Shown here piece after piece: positions 17,277 through 24,847 of a stretch of DNA of 64,000 nt; within the stretch, counting starts at the first letter, position 1; each line of letters starts with the position of its first letter. The position numbers were made by a program, and so were the translations under genes. Source of the DNA: CAXXHQ01 sp963665265 (lineage in GTDB: Bacteria > Planctomycetota > Planctomycetia > Pirellulales > Thermoguttaceae); assembly GCA_963665265.2 (NCBI GenBank), contig OY762224.2:806001-870000 (forward strand). The letters are read 5' to 3'. The notes beneath the pieces are model-generated. The model had not been told where the DNA came from and did not search any database. It saw only the letters and a program-made list of their open reading frames with translations.

Positions 17277-17861
17277 TCATTGAGCGGCCGGGGGCGATTG
17301 CTTTTTTAGTTGACGTCGATCGCCCATTGCCGGGCTGTCCGATTGCAGGCGTCGCGGGTCGCCGATAGGGGCGACGCGTTTTATTTTCGACCACTCGGCG
17401 TATCTTTTCTCGGCGGTTTCTTCAAATCGCAGCATTTCATAAATTTTTCGCAGCCTTCGGAGAATCTGTTTGCGCGTGCGAGGGTTTGGGACTTCCTCGA
17501 CGACGGCAAGCGAAAACGCTTCGATCGTTTCCGAAGCTTGCTGAGGAGTAAGGTGAGCGGGGGGGCGGGGAGCGAAGTCATTGGGGTTGAGTCGTTCGAG
17601 GGCCCAAGCCGAGGCACGCCAATAGCGTTGTTCTTGGCCTGCAGCAGAGATATTTTTCATGTGCAGGAATTCGGATTTCGATTCGGCGCGGCGCAATTTG
17701 TCGGCGAACACTTCGTCGCGTTTGGCGTGAGCTTGAATTGTCGAGAGGGAGCATCCGACGTATCGGGCCGCAGCGCGACGACTGCAACCGACGGAGAGGA
17801 TCGCCAAAAGTTCCTTTTGTTTGAACGCGTCGAGTTTGATCGGTTTGGTTCGTTTGATCAT
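17277..17861 (-). CDS. phage terminase small subunit-like HTH protein
   Basis: A 194-residue protein that would recognise DNA. A helix-turn-helix lies near residues 16-45 (LAILSVGCSRRAAARYVGC, then STIQAHAKRD). A charged helix and the segment EQRYWRASAWALERLNP follow, as in small-terminase-like proteins that begin with an HTH. A C-terminal piece, VVEEVPNPRTRKQILRRL, recurs almost unchanged in the short gene at 20560-20769. The start ATG at 17861 has AAGGGG upstream; the frame is open a little further. It precedes the ABC/GNAT gene. Large-terminase-like and small-terminase-like genes on the same strand support the assignment, but no packaging function is shown. Confidence 0.6.
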   Translation of the reverse strand: MIKRTKPIKLDAFKQKELLAILSVGCSRRAAARYVGCSLSTIQAHAKRDEVFADKLRRAESKSEFLHMKNISAAGQEQRYWRASAWALERLNPNDFAPRPPAHLTPQQASETIEAFSLAVVEEVPNPRTRKQILRRLRKIYEMLRFEETAEKRYAEWSKIKRVAPIGDPRRLQSDSPAMGDRRQLKKQSPPAAQ

Positions 17862-17931
17862 TTCATTGCCCCTTCGTTCGTTAGATTTATTTCTCAAAAA
17901 AGAATATGGACGCCTTTTTCAGCCTGATTTT

Positions 17932-18117
17932 TTAAATTTGCGCTTTTCGATCGCGCTCGTTTTCGCAGGCGCGTTCGACGCCACAGGGCGACGAGCGGCG
18001 AAGATTTTTTCGTTTCGATTCTTGCGGCTTTACGGCGAAACCGTCTCGGCGATCGCGCATGAAAAAAGCCCGCTGACGAAGTTGGCGTTCGTCGCCGGGC
18101 TCTTCTTCATACCGCAT
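17932..18117 (-). pseudogene. probable remnant of a terminase-associated leader ORF
   Basis: A 61-codon frame whose first half (EEEPGDERQLRQRAFFMRD) aligns with the start of the 69-codon ORF before the terminase large subunit (KEPDDGIQFRRRFFMRN). The rest has no match and looks non-coding. The shared part is also a hairpin plus T-run in the DNA (18062-18100), so the similarity may reflect a conserved RNA element rather than a protein. I treat it as a decayed copy. Confidence 0.35.
18062..18100 (-). terminator. terminator-like hairpin in the leader of the small-terminase-like gene
   Basis: On the minus strand, GCCCGGCGACGAA and TTCGTCAGCGGGC pair with a small internal mismatch, and TTTTTTC ATGCGC follows directly. 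The stem-plus-U-tract then ATG layout is repeated at 20719-20752. Confidence 0.5.
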
Positions 18118-18406
18118 AGTTTTGGACGCACGGCTCTTCTTGACGCCTGGGCAAGGTAATTTACTTGATAGGCCGGCATAATTTCAAGGAAAAAATTCGC
18201 CGTTTTCGCCAGAGGGGCGGAAGATTTTCTGGGTAGTCGCTGCGGGGCAACTCTTGGCTATCCGATGAAACCCCGTTGGGGTAAACAGAGCGGGGAGCGT
18301 TCAGCAGTCAGCGGTCGGCTAAAGACGTAATTTGCGAGGCATGGCGGAAGCGACCTAGGACAAGAATTGTATCTTGTCATGCGCGAGGCACCCGACAAGA
18401 CCCGGC
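18101..18406. other. repeat-rich gap inside the terminase-like island
   Basis: No convincing gene. Small palindromes are seen: ACCCC/GGGGT at about 18269-18281 and GACAAGA/TCTTGTC at about 18359-18379. Short frames on the minus strand here only translate repeat sequence. Confidence 0.4.
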
Positions 18407-18500
18407 TGCGACCTCTTCGAGGTCGATGATTTTGGGCGAGATTCTTTTCCCCCGGGTTACTGCGCACCCGGGGCTAATGGCTGCCATCCTTTCAGGATGG
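18407..18500 (+). repeat. multi-hairpin intergenic repeat, copy A
   Basis: About 94 bp containing three stem-loops in a row: CGACCTC/GAGGTCG, CCCCGGGT/ACCCGGGG and CATCCT/AGGATG. A second copy in the same orientation and hairpin order lies at 52661-52753. The two differ by substitutions and small length changes, mostly between the stems. Confidence 0.8.
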
Positions 18501-18690
18501 GGCGGAGGGGCCGATTTTTAAGGGCCGCGAAAGAATGCAATGGAGGGAAGGGGCGCAGAAGACAAAGGAGAAAAGACGGGGCAGACGAAAACGCGAAGGA
18601 AAGCGAATTCGCAACGATCACGAAAACGCGAAAGGAAGGAAGTACGAAAGACGCGAAGTTTCACGCGGAGCGGCGGAGGGATGGTTAAAG

Positions 18691-18893
18691 GTAGGGGCGT
18701 AGGGCGTAGGGCGTAGGGCGCTTGCGCGGCTCAGGTTCAAGAACCTGAGCTACCCTTCAGGCGGCGCCTGCAAGCACGCACCCTACAAACTGACCTACGT
18801 CTTTCTCGGAACGCCACAGAGGGCGTTCCCTACAGCCTGGCGCTAGACAAGCACGTTCCCTACTGCCTGGCGCTTGACAAGCATGCACGCTAC
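18691..18893 (+). repeat. tandem array of REP-like palindromes
   Basis: The array opens with direct repeats of a 7-mer, GTAGGGC (about 18691-18720). Five stem-loop units then each end in CTAC on the plus strand: 18729-18753 (GCTCAGGTTC/GAACCTGAG, the same as at 16075-16099), 18763-18786, 18808-18833 (GGAACGCC/GGCGTTCC), and two 29-bp units at 18835-18863 and 18865-18893 that are near copies of each other. It abuts the 3' end of the terminase large-subunit-like gene. Confidence 0.7.
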
Positions 18894-18908
18894 AAATTTC
18901 GCAACTCG

Positions 18909-20552
18909 CTACTCGCCCACGGGCAAGCGATTTCCTAGGCCGTCGTTCGCCGCGCGATTGCCGAGCAGTTGCGAGGCGAGTCTAAGCGCCATTTCGGCGG
19001 CGTCGGGGCCGTCGTCGTGATCGGCGATGGGAAATTCCCGAAATTGATCGACGAGCAATTTGGCGCCTGCGCTCTTCGATTTGAACCGCACGCGTCGGCT
19101 TGCCAGATACGGTCCCCAACGGCGAATTCGCACTTCCTTATTTACGCGATTCTCGATCGGCCAGGGACGAGCCGTTAAAAGGCCCTGGCGTTTGAATTCC
19201 GCTTCAAATTCGCCGGCAAGTAAATCTTGGAACTGATTCGTTTCGACGCCGAAGGCGTCGGGGCGAAACGTCGCAATCCGGTCAACCGAGTCGGCGACGA
19301 TTTGCGGCGTGGGCTTTCGAGTCAAGTCGGCGTCCAAATAAATCATGCCTTGGCGATCGACGCCCAGCAGAACCAATGCGGCATAGTCGCCGCGCCGCGA
19401 GTCGGCGCCTTTGCTTGGGTCGAGGGCCGCCGTTTTGACGACTAGCTCTCGCGGCCATTCCTCAAACCAAACGCCGTCGTCGAAGTAACTCTCCGGCCAT
19501 TCGCACAAATCGGGATTCGTCGGCGAGTTCTGTTTTTCTCGTTCAAAGGCCGCGTGACCGTCCTCGGCCCGAAGTCGCATGAGCGCGAATAAGTCTTCGA
19601 CCTCCGGCCAAAGGACTCTGGCTCCGTCGTTCATCTCGTCGCGGCGTTTTTCATAAAAATCTTTCGCCCTTTGGCCCGAAGACGGCCGTTCGGCGTCGCA
19701 GTAAATCGATTCCCATTCGTTCCACAGATCCATCCGAGCGGGCCACGTTTCGATGGAGCGAAATATTCGCGACGTCCAACCGGGGGCGGCGTGTAGTTCC
19801 ATCGCCAACGCCTCGCGGTGCAGCGCCGTAGCCAAGTTGACGACGTTCGTTTGCGGCGAGCCGGCCTTCATCAGCATGCCGTGAAACCATTCGCGCGACT
19901 TCGCTCGCTGACCGATCGAGCGCATATGGTCGTCGTTTTGTAGATCGTCGCAAACGATCAGCGTCGGGCGATGTTCGCGACGGCGTCGTCCGCGGAGTCG
20001 TTGACCGGCGCCGAACGCTTCGATCGTCGCCCCGTTGCGTAGCGTGATCGATCCGCCTCGCCAAACGGTTCCGCGTCCGACGGTCTGGGGATATCGCGCG
20101 GCGAGCCGCTCGTTTTCGAGTAGTTCGGCTTTGACGTTCTCTAGGTGGGCGTAGGCCTGCCTTTTCGTGTCGGAAACGATCCACACGTAGGGTTCACGTC
20201 CTGCAAGCGTTTCTCGTAGCGGATAGGCGAGCGTGGCGAGGGTTGATTTGGCCGCGCCGCGCGGCCCGAGCAGATTGATTTTGGCTCCACGTTCCGTCCG
20301 CATGAGGTCGAGCTTGGCCGAGAGCCAGCGATGCATTTGCGAGGGGAGGCGACAGAAATGATCGGGCAAATACTGTCGTCCCCAATCGATTAAACTTTCG
20401 TTGGAGTCAAGGCCGTTGGATTTTCGGCGCGAGTCGCCGTGTTTCGTCTTAAGTTCGCCGAGGATATTTTTGGCCAGATCGGCCGTCGATAGGTAGGGGG
20501 AACGACGGTCAGAGCTGAAGTCTTCTCGGGTATAGGCAAGGCCGTCATTCAT
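18909..20552 (-). CDS. phage terminase large subunit-like protein
   Basis: A 547-residue protein with both terminase activities visible. The ATPase has Walker A GPRGAAKST (96-104) and Walker B LIVCDDLQN (198-206). The RNase H-like nuclease has acidic positions in ALDPSKGADS (Asp378), GVETNQ (Glu437) and DHDDGPDAAEMAL (511-523). All motifs appear intact. In phages this protein cuts concatemers and pumps DNA into capsids. Here no portal, protease or capsid gene is near, so it is either a prophage remnant or a domesticated enzyme. The start ATG 20552 lies seven bases after the stop of a 69-codon ORF, suggesting coupling. Confidence 0.8.
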   Translation of the reverse strand: MNDGLAYTREDFSSDRRSPYLSTADLAKNILGELKTKHGDSRRKSNGLDSNESLIDWGRQYLPDHFCRLPSQMHRWLSAKLDLMRTERGAKINLLGPRGAAKSTLATLAYPLRETLAGREPYVWIVSDTKRQAYAHLENVKAELLENERLAARYPQTVGRGTVWRGGSITLRNGATIEAFGAGQRLRGRRRREHRPTLIVCDDLQNDDHMRSIGQRAKSREWFHGMLMKAGSPQTNVVNLATALHREALAMELHAAPGWTSRIFRSIETWPARMDLWNEWESIYCDAERPSSGQRAKDFYEKRRDEMNDGARVLWPEVEDLFALMRLRAEDGHAAFEREKQNSPTNPDLCEWPESYFDDGVWFEEWPRELVVKTAALDPSKGADSRRGDYAALVLLGVDRQGMIYLDADLTRKPTPQIVADSVDRIATFRPDAFGVETNQFQDLLAGEFEAEFKRQGLLTARPWPIENRVNKEVRIRRWGPYLASRRVRFKSKSAGAKLLVDQFREFPIADHDDGPDAAEMALRLASQLLGNRAANDGLGNRLPVGE

Positions 20553-20559
20553 CGACGAA

Positions 20560-20769
20560 TTATCCTCGGTTCGGCGTTTTCGCTTCGCTCATAAGGTTTT
20601 TTACGGCCTCATCGAGTCGTTTCAAAATTCGTTTTCGGTTTCGGGCGTCGGGGACTTCTTCGACGACGATTTCGGCGAAGGTCCGGATTGTTTTGGCGAC
20701 GGAAACGGGGTTGCGCATAAAAAAACGACGACGGAATTGGATTCCGTCGTCGGGCTCTTTTGCGGCCAC
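20560..20769 (-). CDS. short ORF matching the C-terminus of the small-terminase-like protein
   Basis: A 69-codon frame from GTG 20769, or 52 codons from ATG 20718. Residues around IVVEEVPDARNRKRILKRL closely match VVEEVPNPRTRKQILRRL of the 194-residue protein at 17277-17861, but the helix-turn-helix is missing. It is therefore probably a truncated or separated C-terminal module. The first 17 codons overlap a 12-bp hairpin followed by seven T, so the ATG at 20718, just after the T-run, may be the real start, although no ribosome-binding site is obvious. It is directly upstream of the large-subunit gene. Confidence 0.5.
   Translation of the reverse strand: MAAKEPDDGIQFRRRFFMRNPVSVAKTIRTFAEIVVEEVPDARNRKRILKRLDEAVKNLMSEAKTPNRG
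20719..20752 (-). terminator. terminator-like hairpin before the terminase-like genes
   Basis: On the minus strand, CGACGACGGAAT and ATTCCGTCGTCG form a perfect 12-bp stem with a three-base loop, followed by seven T and then ATGCGC. It could terminate or attenuate transcription into the terminase-like genes. The design matches 18062-18100. Confidence 0.6.
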
Positions 20770-20808
20770 GTCGGCATAATTTACATGCTCGCGCGGCCCA
20801 AATTCAAG

Positions 20809-20840
20809 AAAAAAAGCTAATCAACGTTGCGTTGATTAGC
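20809..20840 (-). terminator. intrinsic terminator of the sigma-kinase operon
   Basis: On the minus strand, GCTAATCAACG and CGTTGATTAGC form a perfect 11-bp stem with loop CAA, followed by TTTTTTT. It lies 38 bp after the stop of the secreted carbohydrate-binding-like gene. Confidence 0.9.
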
Positions 20841-20878
20841 TTTGCGGCTTTTTCAAGATCGTGTCCGATAAGGTTTGC

Positions 20879-22558
20879 TTATTCGTCGACGTCGGAGTCG
20901 AGCAGTTTCTCGACGCGGCGTCGAACCAGTTCGTCGCGGTTTTCTTGTTTTTTCTCGAACATTTCCTTGGTTTTGGCTAAATCTTGCTCGAGGCGAATAA
21001 TTTCCGCTTTCCGAATGCTTTGGCGAATATCGAATTGTCGTCCGACTAGCTCGGTTAATTCGGCTTTGAGCTTTTCTTGCTCGCTCTTCGGCTTTTTCGC
21101 GATGACCACGACGAGGTCGTTAATGGTCCCTTCGGTTTTTTTCAATTCGACGGTCGCAGGACCGTCGGGCGGAGTCGTACGGACCGAAATGGAATCAATT
21201 CGGCCGGTCGATAGCTCGGCGAGGTCAGGGGTCGCCGGCGCGGAGACGCCCGTTGACTTGGCTTCGTCGGGGCGAATGGCCGCGTTGCTCGTGGATACGA
21301 TCGTCGCCTTCATGTCGTCGAACCAAACTTTGCCGGGGCCGACGAGATACAGGTAGCATCCCGCTCGGACTTCGGCAGGGACGATCGTTTTCACGGAGTA
21401 GCGTCGCCAACCGTCCCGCGAATTTCCGCCGGCCTTGGATTCGTCAGGCAGAGGTAGGAGTCTACCGCCGAGGATCGTGCCGTTTCGGTCCATATATCGA
21501 ATTTGGATCGCGGCTTGGCTTGCGTTTTCCCTTTTGACCAACGCGGAGAACTCGACGACGGATTCGTTTTTAATATCCACGGTTTGAAACCACCCCAAGT
21601 TTCCGGAATCCGAAGCGGTTTGCAGGATGCTTAGGCTGGCCTTCCCGGCGTAAGCGACGTTTTTATCCCAGGAGAAAATCGCGCCGTCGGGGGCGCCCGC
21701 ATGCTCCCATGCGGTCGGCTCGTCATTTTTTCCTTCCTCGACGCCGGGGTTCTTCAGCAAATTCTTAGCGACGATGTCGACGTCATTTGCGGGAACGTCG
21801 GGGGCTTCCGAAGTCGTTTGGCCCGTCGATGGCTCGACGGATGCGACGGCAGATTTATGATCGTCGGAGGAGCCGGCGCTTGCCGAGGGAACGTACATAG
21901 CTTTCACATCGTCGAACCAGACTGTGCCGGGCCCGTAGTCTTGCAGGGCGAAACAAATCTTGGCGGTTCCTTTAGGAACGGCGACCTTGCCGGAGAATTT
22001 TTTCCAATCGTGGTTGGCCGGCGGGTCTCCGTTCTTTTTGGCGCCGACGTAGGCCGCCCATTTGTGGCTGAGCCGATTGCCGTCTTTGTCAAGAAAAATG
22101 ACGTCGAGGATCGCTTTATAGGCGTTTTCCGCTTTGATCTTCGCCGAAAACTCGACCGCACGAGGCTTACCGTCGTGTTCGATCGTTTGCGACCATTGTG
22201 CGATCGGGAAATACGTCTGAGCGGTCTTTGTGATGCAAAGGCTTGCTTTGCCGTCGCTTGCCGTTTGCTTATCCCAGGAGTATGTCACTCCGCCGACAGG
22301 AGCCCCTTGCTCCCAATTATCGGGTTTGTCATTGCCTTCCTCGGCGCCGGCGTTTTGCAACAGGTTTTTGCCGTCGGTGACTTTCGCGTCTCCGGACGTA
22401 GAAGTATTTACCGAGCCGGTCGAAGTTATCTGCCGTTCGATTTCCGGCGTCGCTCCGGCCGAGCCCTTGCTTACCTCCTCGGCCTGAGCGACGCTAATTG
22501 ACGTCGCGGAACAAAACGCTAAGAACATCGCGACGTTTAGTAGTTTTTTGAGAAACAT
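20879..22558 (-). CDS. secreted protein with two carbohydrate-binding-like domains
   Basis: A 559-residue exported protein. The signal peptide is FLKKLLNVAMFLAFCSATSI followed by SVAQA. Two homologous beta-sandwich-like domains follow at about 65-225 and 270-425, each starting N-L-L-x-N-x-G-x-E-E-G and ending G-x-V-W-F-D-D, the pattern of CBM4/9-type modules. The C-terminus (about 475-559) is a charged coiled coil. The start is ATG 22558 with GGAGGG before it. It is the third gene of the ECF sigma-kinase operon, so its export is probably tied to that pathway. The ligand is unknown. Confidence 0.75.
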   Translation of the reverse strand: MFLKKLLNVAMFLAFCSATSISVAQAEEVSKGSAGATPEIERQITSTGSVNTSTSGDAKVTDGKNLLQNAGAEEGNDKPDNWEQGAPVGGVTYSWDKQTASDGKASLCITKTAQTYFPIAQWSQTIEHDGKPRAVEFSAKIKAENAYKAILDVIFLDKDGNRLSHKWAAYVGAKKNGDPPANHDWKKFSGKVAVPKGTAKICFALQDYGPGTVWFDDVKAMYVPSASAGSSDDHKSAVASVEPSTGQTTSEAPDVPANDVDIVAKNLLKNPGVEEGKNDEPTAWEHAGAPDGAIFSWDKNVAYAGKASLSILQTASDSGNLGWFQTVDIKNESVVEFSALVKRENASQAAIQIRYMDRNGTILGGRLLPLPDESKAGGNSRDGWRRYSVKTIVPAEVRAGCYLYLVGPGKVWFDDMKATIVSTSNAAIRPDEAKSTGVSAPATPDLAELSTGRIDSISVRTTPPDGPATVELKKTEGTINDLVVVIAKKPKSEQEKLKAELTELVGRQFDIRQSIRKAEIIRLEQDLAKTKEMFEKKQENRDELVRRRVEKLLDSDVDE

Positions 22559-22570
22559 TTTTCCCTCCAA

Positions 22571-23992
22571 TTATGGAGAAGTAGTTTGCGGAAAATCTTC
22601 GTTTATATCACGCTTCAATCGATTGATTCGTTCTTCAATATCGCGTATTGAACTGCCGATCGATTCTTCGTCGGCGAGTTGCGCGGATTTGTTTTGAGGC
22701 GGAGGGGTCGCCGGGGCGGTTGTCGGCGAGCGGGGCATTGCGGTTATCGTAATTGCGAGGGCTGCGACTAGGATGGCGACCGCGACGAGTTTTTTCGCGG
22801 ATCGCTTGAAAAAAGCGAACGTAACGCGTTCCTCGGCGGGCTCTTCCGGTCGCGGATTTTTCGCGGGATTCTCGAAATGAACGAGCCAGTTATTTAGAAG
22901 AGACGCGACCTCTTCGGCGGACTGGTAACGTTTAGCCGGTTCTTTTTCGAGCAGGCGAGCGATGATTTTTTCGAGCCACAAGGGAACGGTCGGATTTAGC
23001 TCGCGGATCTTGGGCGGGGCGCTTTCGCAAATGGCGCGCAGGACGCCCATCGTCGATTCGCGGCGGAAGGGAGGCTGGCCGGCGCACATGGCGAACAATA
23101 CGCTTCCCAAGCAAAAAAGGTCGGTGCGATGGTCGACCGCGGTACCCTCGGCTTGTTCGGGGGCCATGTACTCCGGCGTCCCTGCGATGAAGCAGCTTCG
23201 CGTTAGGCTGGCGTCGTCGGCGGCGCGGGCGAGGCCGAAGTCGGTGATGACGACGCGCTCGTGCCCGTTTTCGAGGAGTATGTTGGCCGGCTTCACGTCG
23301 CGGTGAACGAGACCTTGCGAGTGGGCGGCGGCGAGTCCCTCGGCGATTTGGGCGCCGATTCGCAATACGCTTTTTAGTTGGAGTTTCTTTTCGGTTGCGA
23401 TTCTATCTTGCAGCGAGCGACCGTCGATGAACGGCATTACCAAATAGGGAATGGCGTCGGTCGCGTTCACGGCGAAGATGGTGATGACGTTTCGGTGGGA
23501 AACGGCGGCGGCGGCTCGCGCTTCGCGGGCGAATCGACGTCTTGCGATTTCGCTATGGGCCCATTGCGGGGCCAGGACTTTAACGGCGACGGCGCGGTTT
23601 AAAGCCGAGTCATGCGCTTTGAAAACGACGCCCATGCCGCCTCGGCCAATCGCTCGTTCGATTTCATAGTCGCCGAGTCGTCCGATTTTCGTCGGATCGT
23701 CGCTGGGGGCGAGGAAATCGCATCTCAAATGGTCGTCTTTCAATGAAGAAAAGAAGACGTGTTCTTCATCGCCGAACGCGGCGGTATTTCCGTCGTTCGA
23801 GGCGTTCGTTTGCCGCAGCGATTGGACGTCGCTCCAGAGTTCGGCGTCGGCGGCCAGCTTTTCCAAAGTGTTGCGGCATGGTTCGCAGCTTTCGACGTGC
23901 GCCGACAGTTCCGCTTGCTCCCGTTCCGATAATCTATCGTCGAGGAGCAAGCGGAGCCGTGCGGCGTCACATTGGAAAGAGGAACTTTGCAT
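22571..23992 (-). CDS. membrane Ser/Thr protein kinase with N-terminal anti-sigma-like zinc motif
   Basis: A 473-residue kinase. Residues 8-45 carry an H-x3-C-x2-C motif (AHVESCEPC; His32, Cys36, Cys39), as in zinc-binding anti-sigma domains. The kinase domain covers about 110-375, with glycine loop IGRGGMGVVF, Lys138, HRD at 230-232 and DFG at 251-253, all intact. One membrane segment (about 411-427) and a short outer tail with a coiled part follow. It lies 25 bp after the ECF sigma gene. The zinc motif could let the kinase hold or sense the sigma factor directly, which is inference. Confidence 0.9.
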   Translation of the reverse strand: MQSSSFQCDAARLRLLLDDRLSEREQAELSAHVESCEPCRNTLEKLAADAELWSDVQSLRQTNASNDGNTAAFGDEEHVFFSSLKDDHLRCDFLAPSDDPTKIGRLGDYEIERAIGRGGMGVVFKAHDSALNRAVAVKVLAPQWAHSEIARRRFAREARAAAAVSHRNVITIFAVNATDAIPYLVMPFIDGRSLQDRIATEKKLQLKSVLRIGAQIAEGLAAAHSQGLVHRDVKPANILLENGHERVVITDFGLARAADDASLTRSCFIAGTPEYMAPEQAEGTAVDHRTDLFCLGSVLFAMCAGQPPFRRESTMGVLRAICESAPPKIRELNPTVPLWLEKIIARLLEKEPAKRYQSAEEVASLLNNWLVHFENPAKNPRPEEPAEERVTFAFFKRSAKKLVAVAILVAALAITITAMPRSPTTAPATPPPQNKSAQLADEESIGSSIRDIEERINRLKRDINEDFPQTTSP

Positions 23993-24017
23993 GTTTTTGC
24001 GGCGTTGCGTCGTCGGA

Positions 24018-24614
24018 TTACTCTTCTTTCAATTCGTCGATTTTTTCGCGGAGTCGGGCCATCACTCGGCTTCGGGCGACGTAAACCGCGCCGACCGACA
24101 TGCCGAGTCGCTCGGCCGTGGCGGTAGGCGATAGGTTTTCGACTCCGGAGAGCCAAAACGCCTGCCAAGAGGCGTCGCGGAACTCGGGGCGGATTTGTTC
24201 GGCCGCCCAGGCCAAGGCTTGTCGTTGGTATTCTTTTTCGATGAGGGCCGAGTCTTCGGCGTTCGGCGCCGGTTGCTCGGCCAGCATTCGTTGCACGCCG
24301 CTATCGCCGCTTCCGGTCGGGCGTCGTCGTTGGGCGGCGAGCAGGTTGATCGCCAAGTTTTTCGTGGTGCGGAACAGCCAACCGCGAAAGCTCCCTCGTT
24401 GCGGGTTAGGGTCCCAGCGTTCGACGGCCGCGGCGACGGAAATAAACACCTCTTGGGTCAACTCGGCGGCGTCGACCTCTTGGAAGCCTTGGCGTCGAGC
24501 GGTACGAAAAATGAGCGGTCGATAAATGGCGTAGAACTCCTCCCAAGATCGCCGATCTTGGCGGTCGCGGAGCCGAACCAGCAGGCTCGGCCGAGTCGCC
24601 GGTGAGTCGTCCAT
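24018..24614 (-). CDS. ECF-type RNA polymerase sigma factor
   Basis: A 198-residue extracytoplasmic-function sigma factor. Region 2 is at about 30-100 (FYAIYRPLIFRTARRQGF, AAELTQEVF, GSFRGWLFRTTKNLAINLL) and region 4 at about 140-195 (WQAFWLSGVENLSPTATAE, RLGMSVGAVYVARSRVMARL). The start chosen is ATG 24614 (MDDSPATRPSLL). It is the first gene of an operon with the kinase and the secreted protein. No classical anti-sigma gene is next to it; the kinase's zinc motif may fill that role. ECF-kinase pairing is frequent in planctomycetes. Confidence 0.93.
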   Translation of the reverse strand: MDDSPATRPSLLVRLRDRQDRRSWEEFYAIYRPLIFRTARRQGFQEVDAAELTQEVFISVAAAVERWDPNPQRGSFRGWLFRTTKNLAINLLAAQRRRPTGSGDSGVQRMLAEQPAPNAEDSALIEKEYQRQALAWAAEQIRPEFRDASWQAFWLSGVENLSPTATAERLGMSVGAVYVARSRVMARLREKIDELKEE

Positions 24615-24752
24615 TAGTTGCCGCTCCAGTTTCGAGTGCTCATAAGTATCACAAGCGAGAAGAGGAAATCTTACAAAGAAAATGAGGGAAATCCGCGGAT
24701 CAAGGCGAATGAGTCGAACGTAAAGCCATATTGTAGCCAAAGTTCCGCGTTA

Positions 24753-24781
24753 TTTCATTGCGTTTTTGGATGGGGTATAAT
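24753..24781 (+). promoter_or_regulatory. candidate promoter of the glutamine amidotransferase gene
   Basis: A perfect TATAAT (24776-24781) lies 17 bp after TTTCAT (24753-24758), about 67 bp before the start codon. The -35 match is weak. Confidence 0.45.
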
Positions 24782-24847
24782 GTCTTTCCAATTGCGCCGC
24801 CTTGCGATTGCCCCCCTGCCCTGCATTTGAATATTGAAGATCGAATC

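Noticed and set aside
18258..18688. Short frames of about 69 and 104 codons through the repeat region
   Set aside because: They translate the multi-hairpin repeat; a comparable frame runs through the second copy near 52630-52845, so this is repeat sequence rather than protein.
18691..18893. CRISPR array
   Set aside because: Units are palindromes directly abutting or unevenly spaced, without unique spacers of constant length and without cas genes.
16030..20769. Complete prophage
   Set aside because: No integrase, portal, capsid, tail, lysis or repressor genes, and no attachment-site repeats at the edges were seen.
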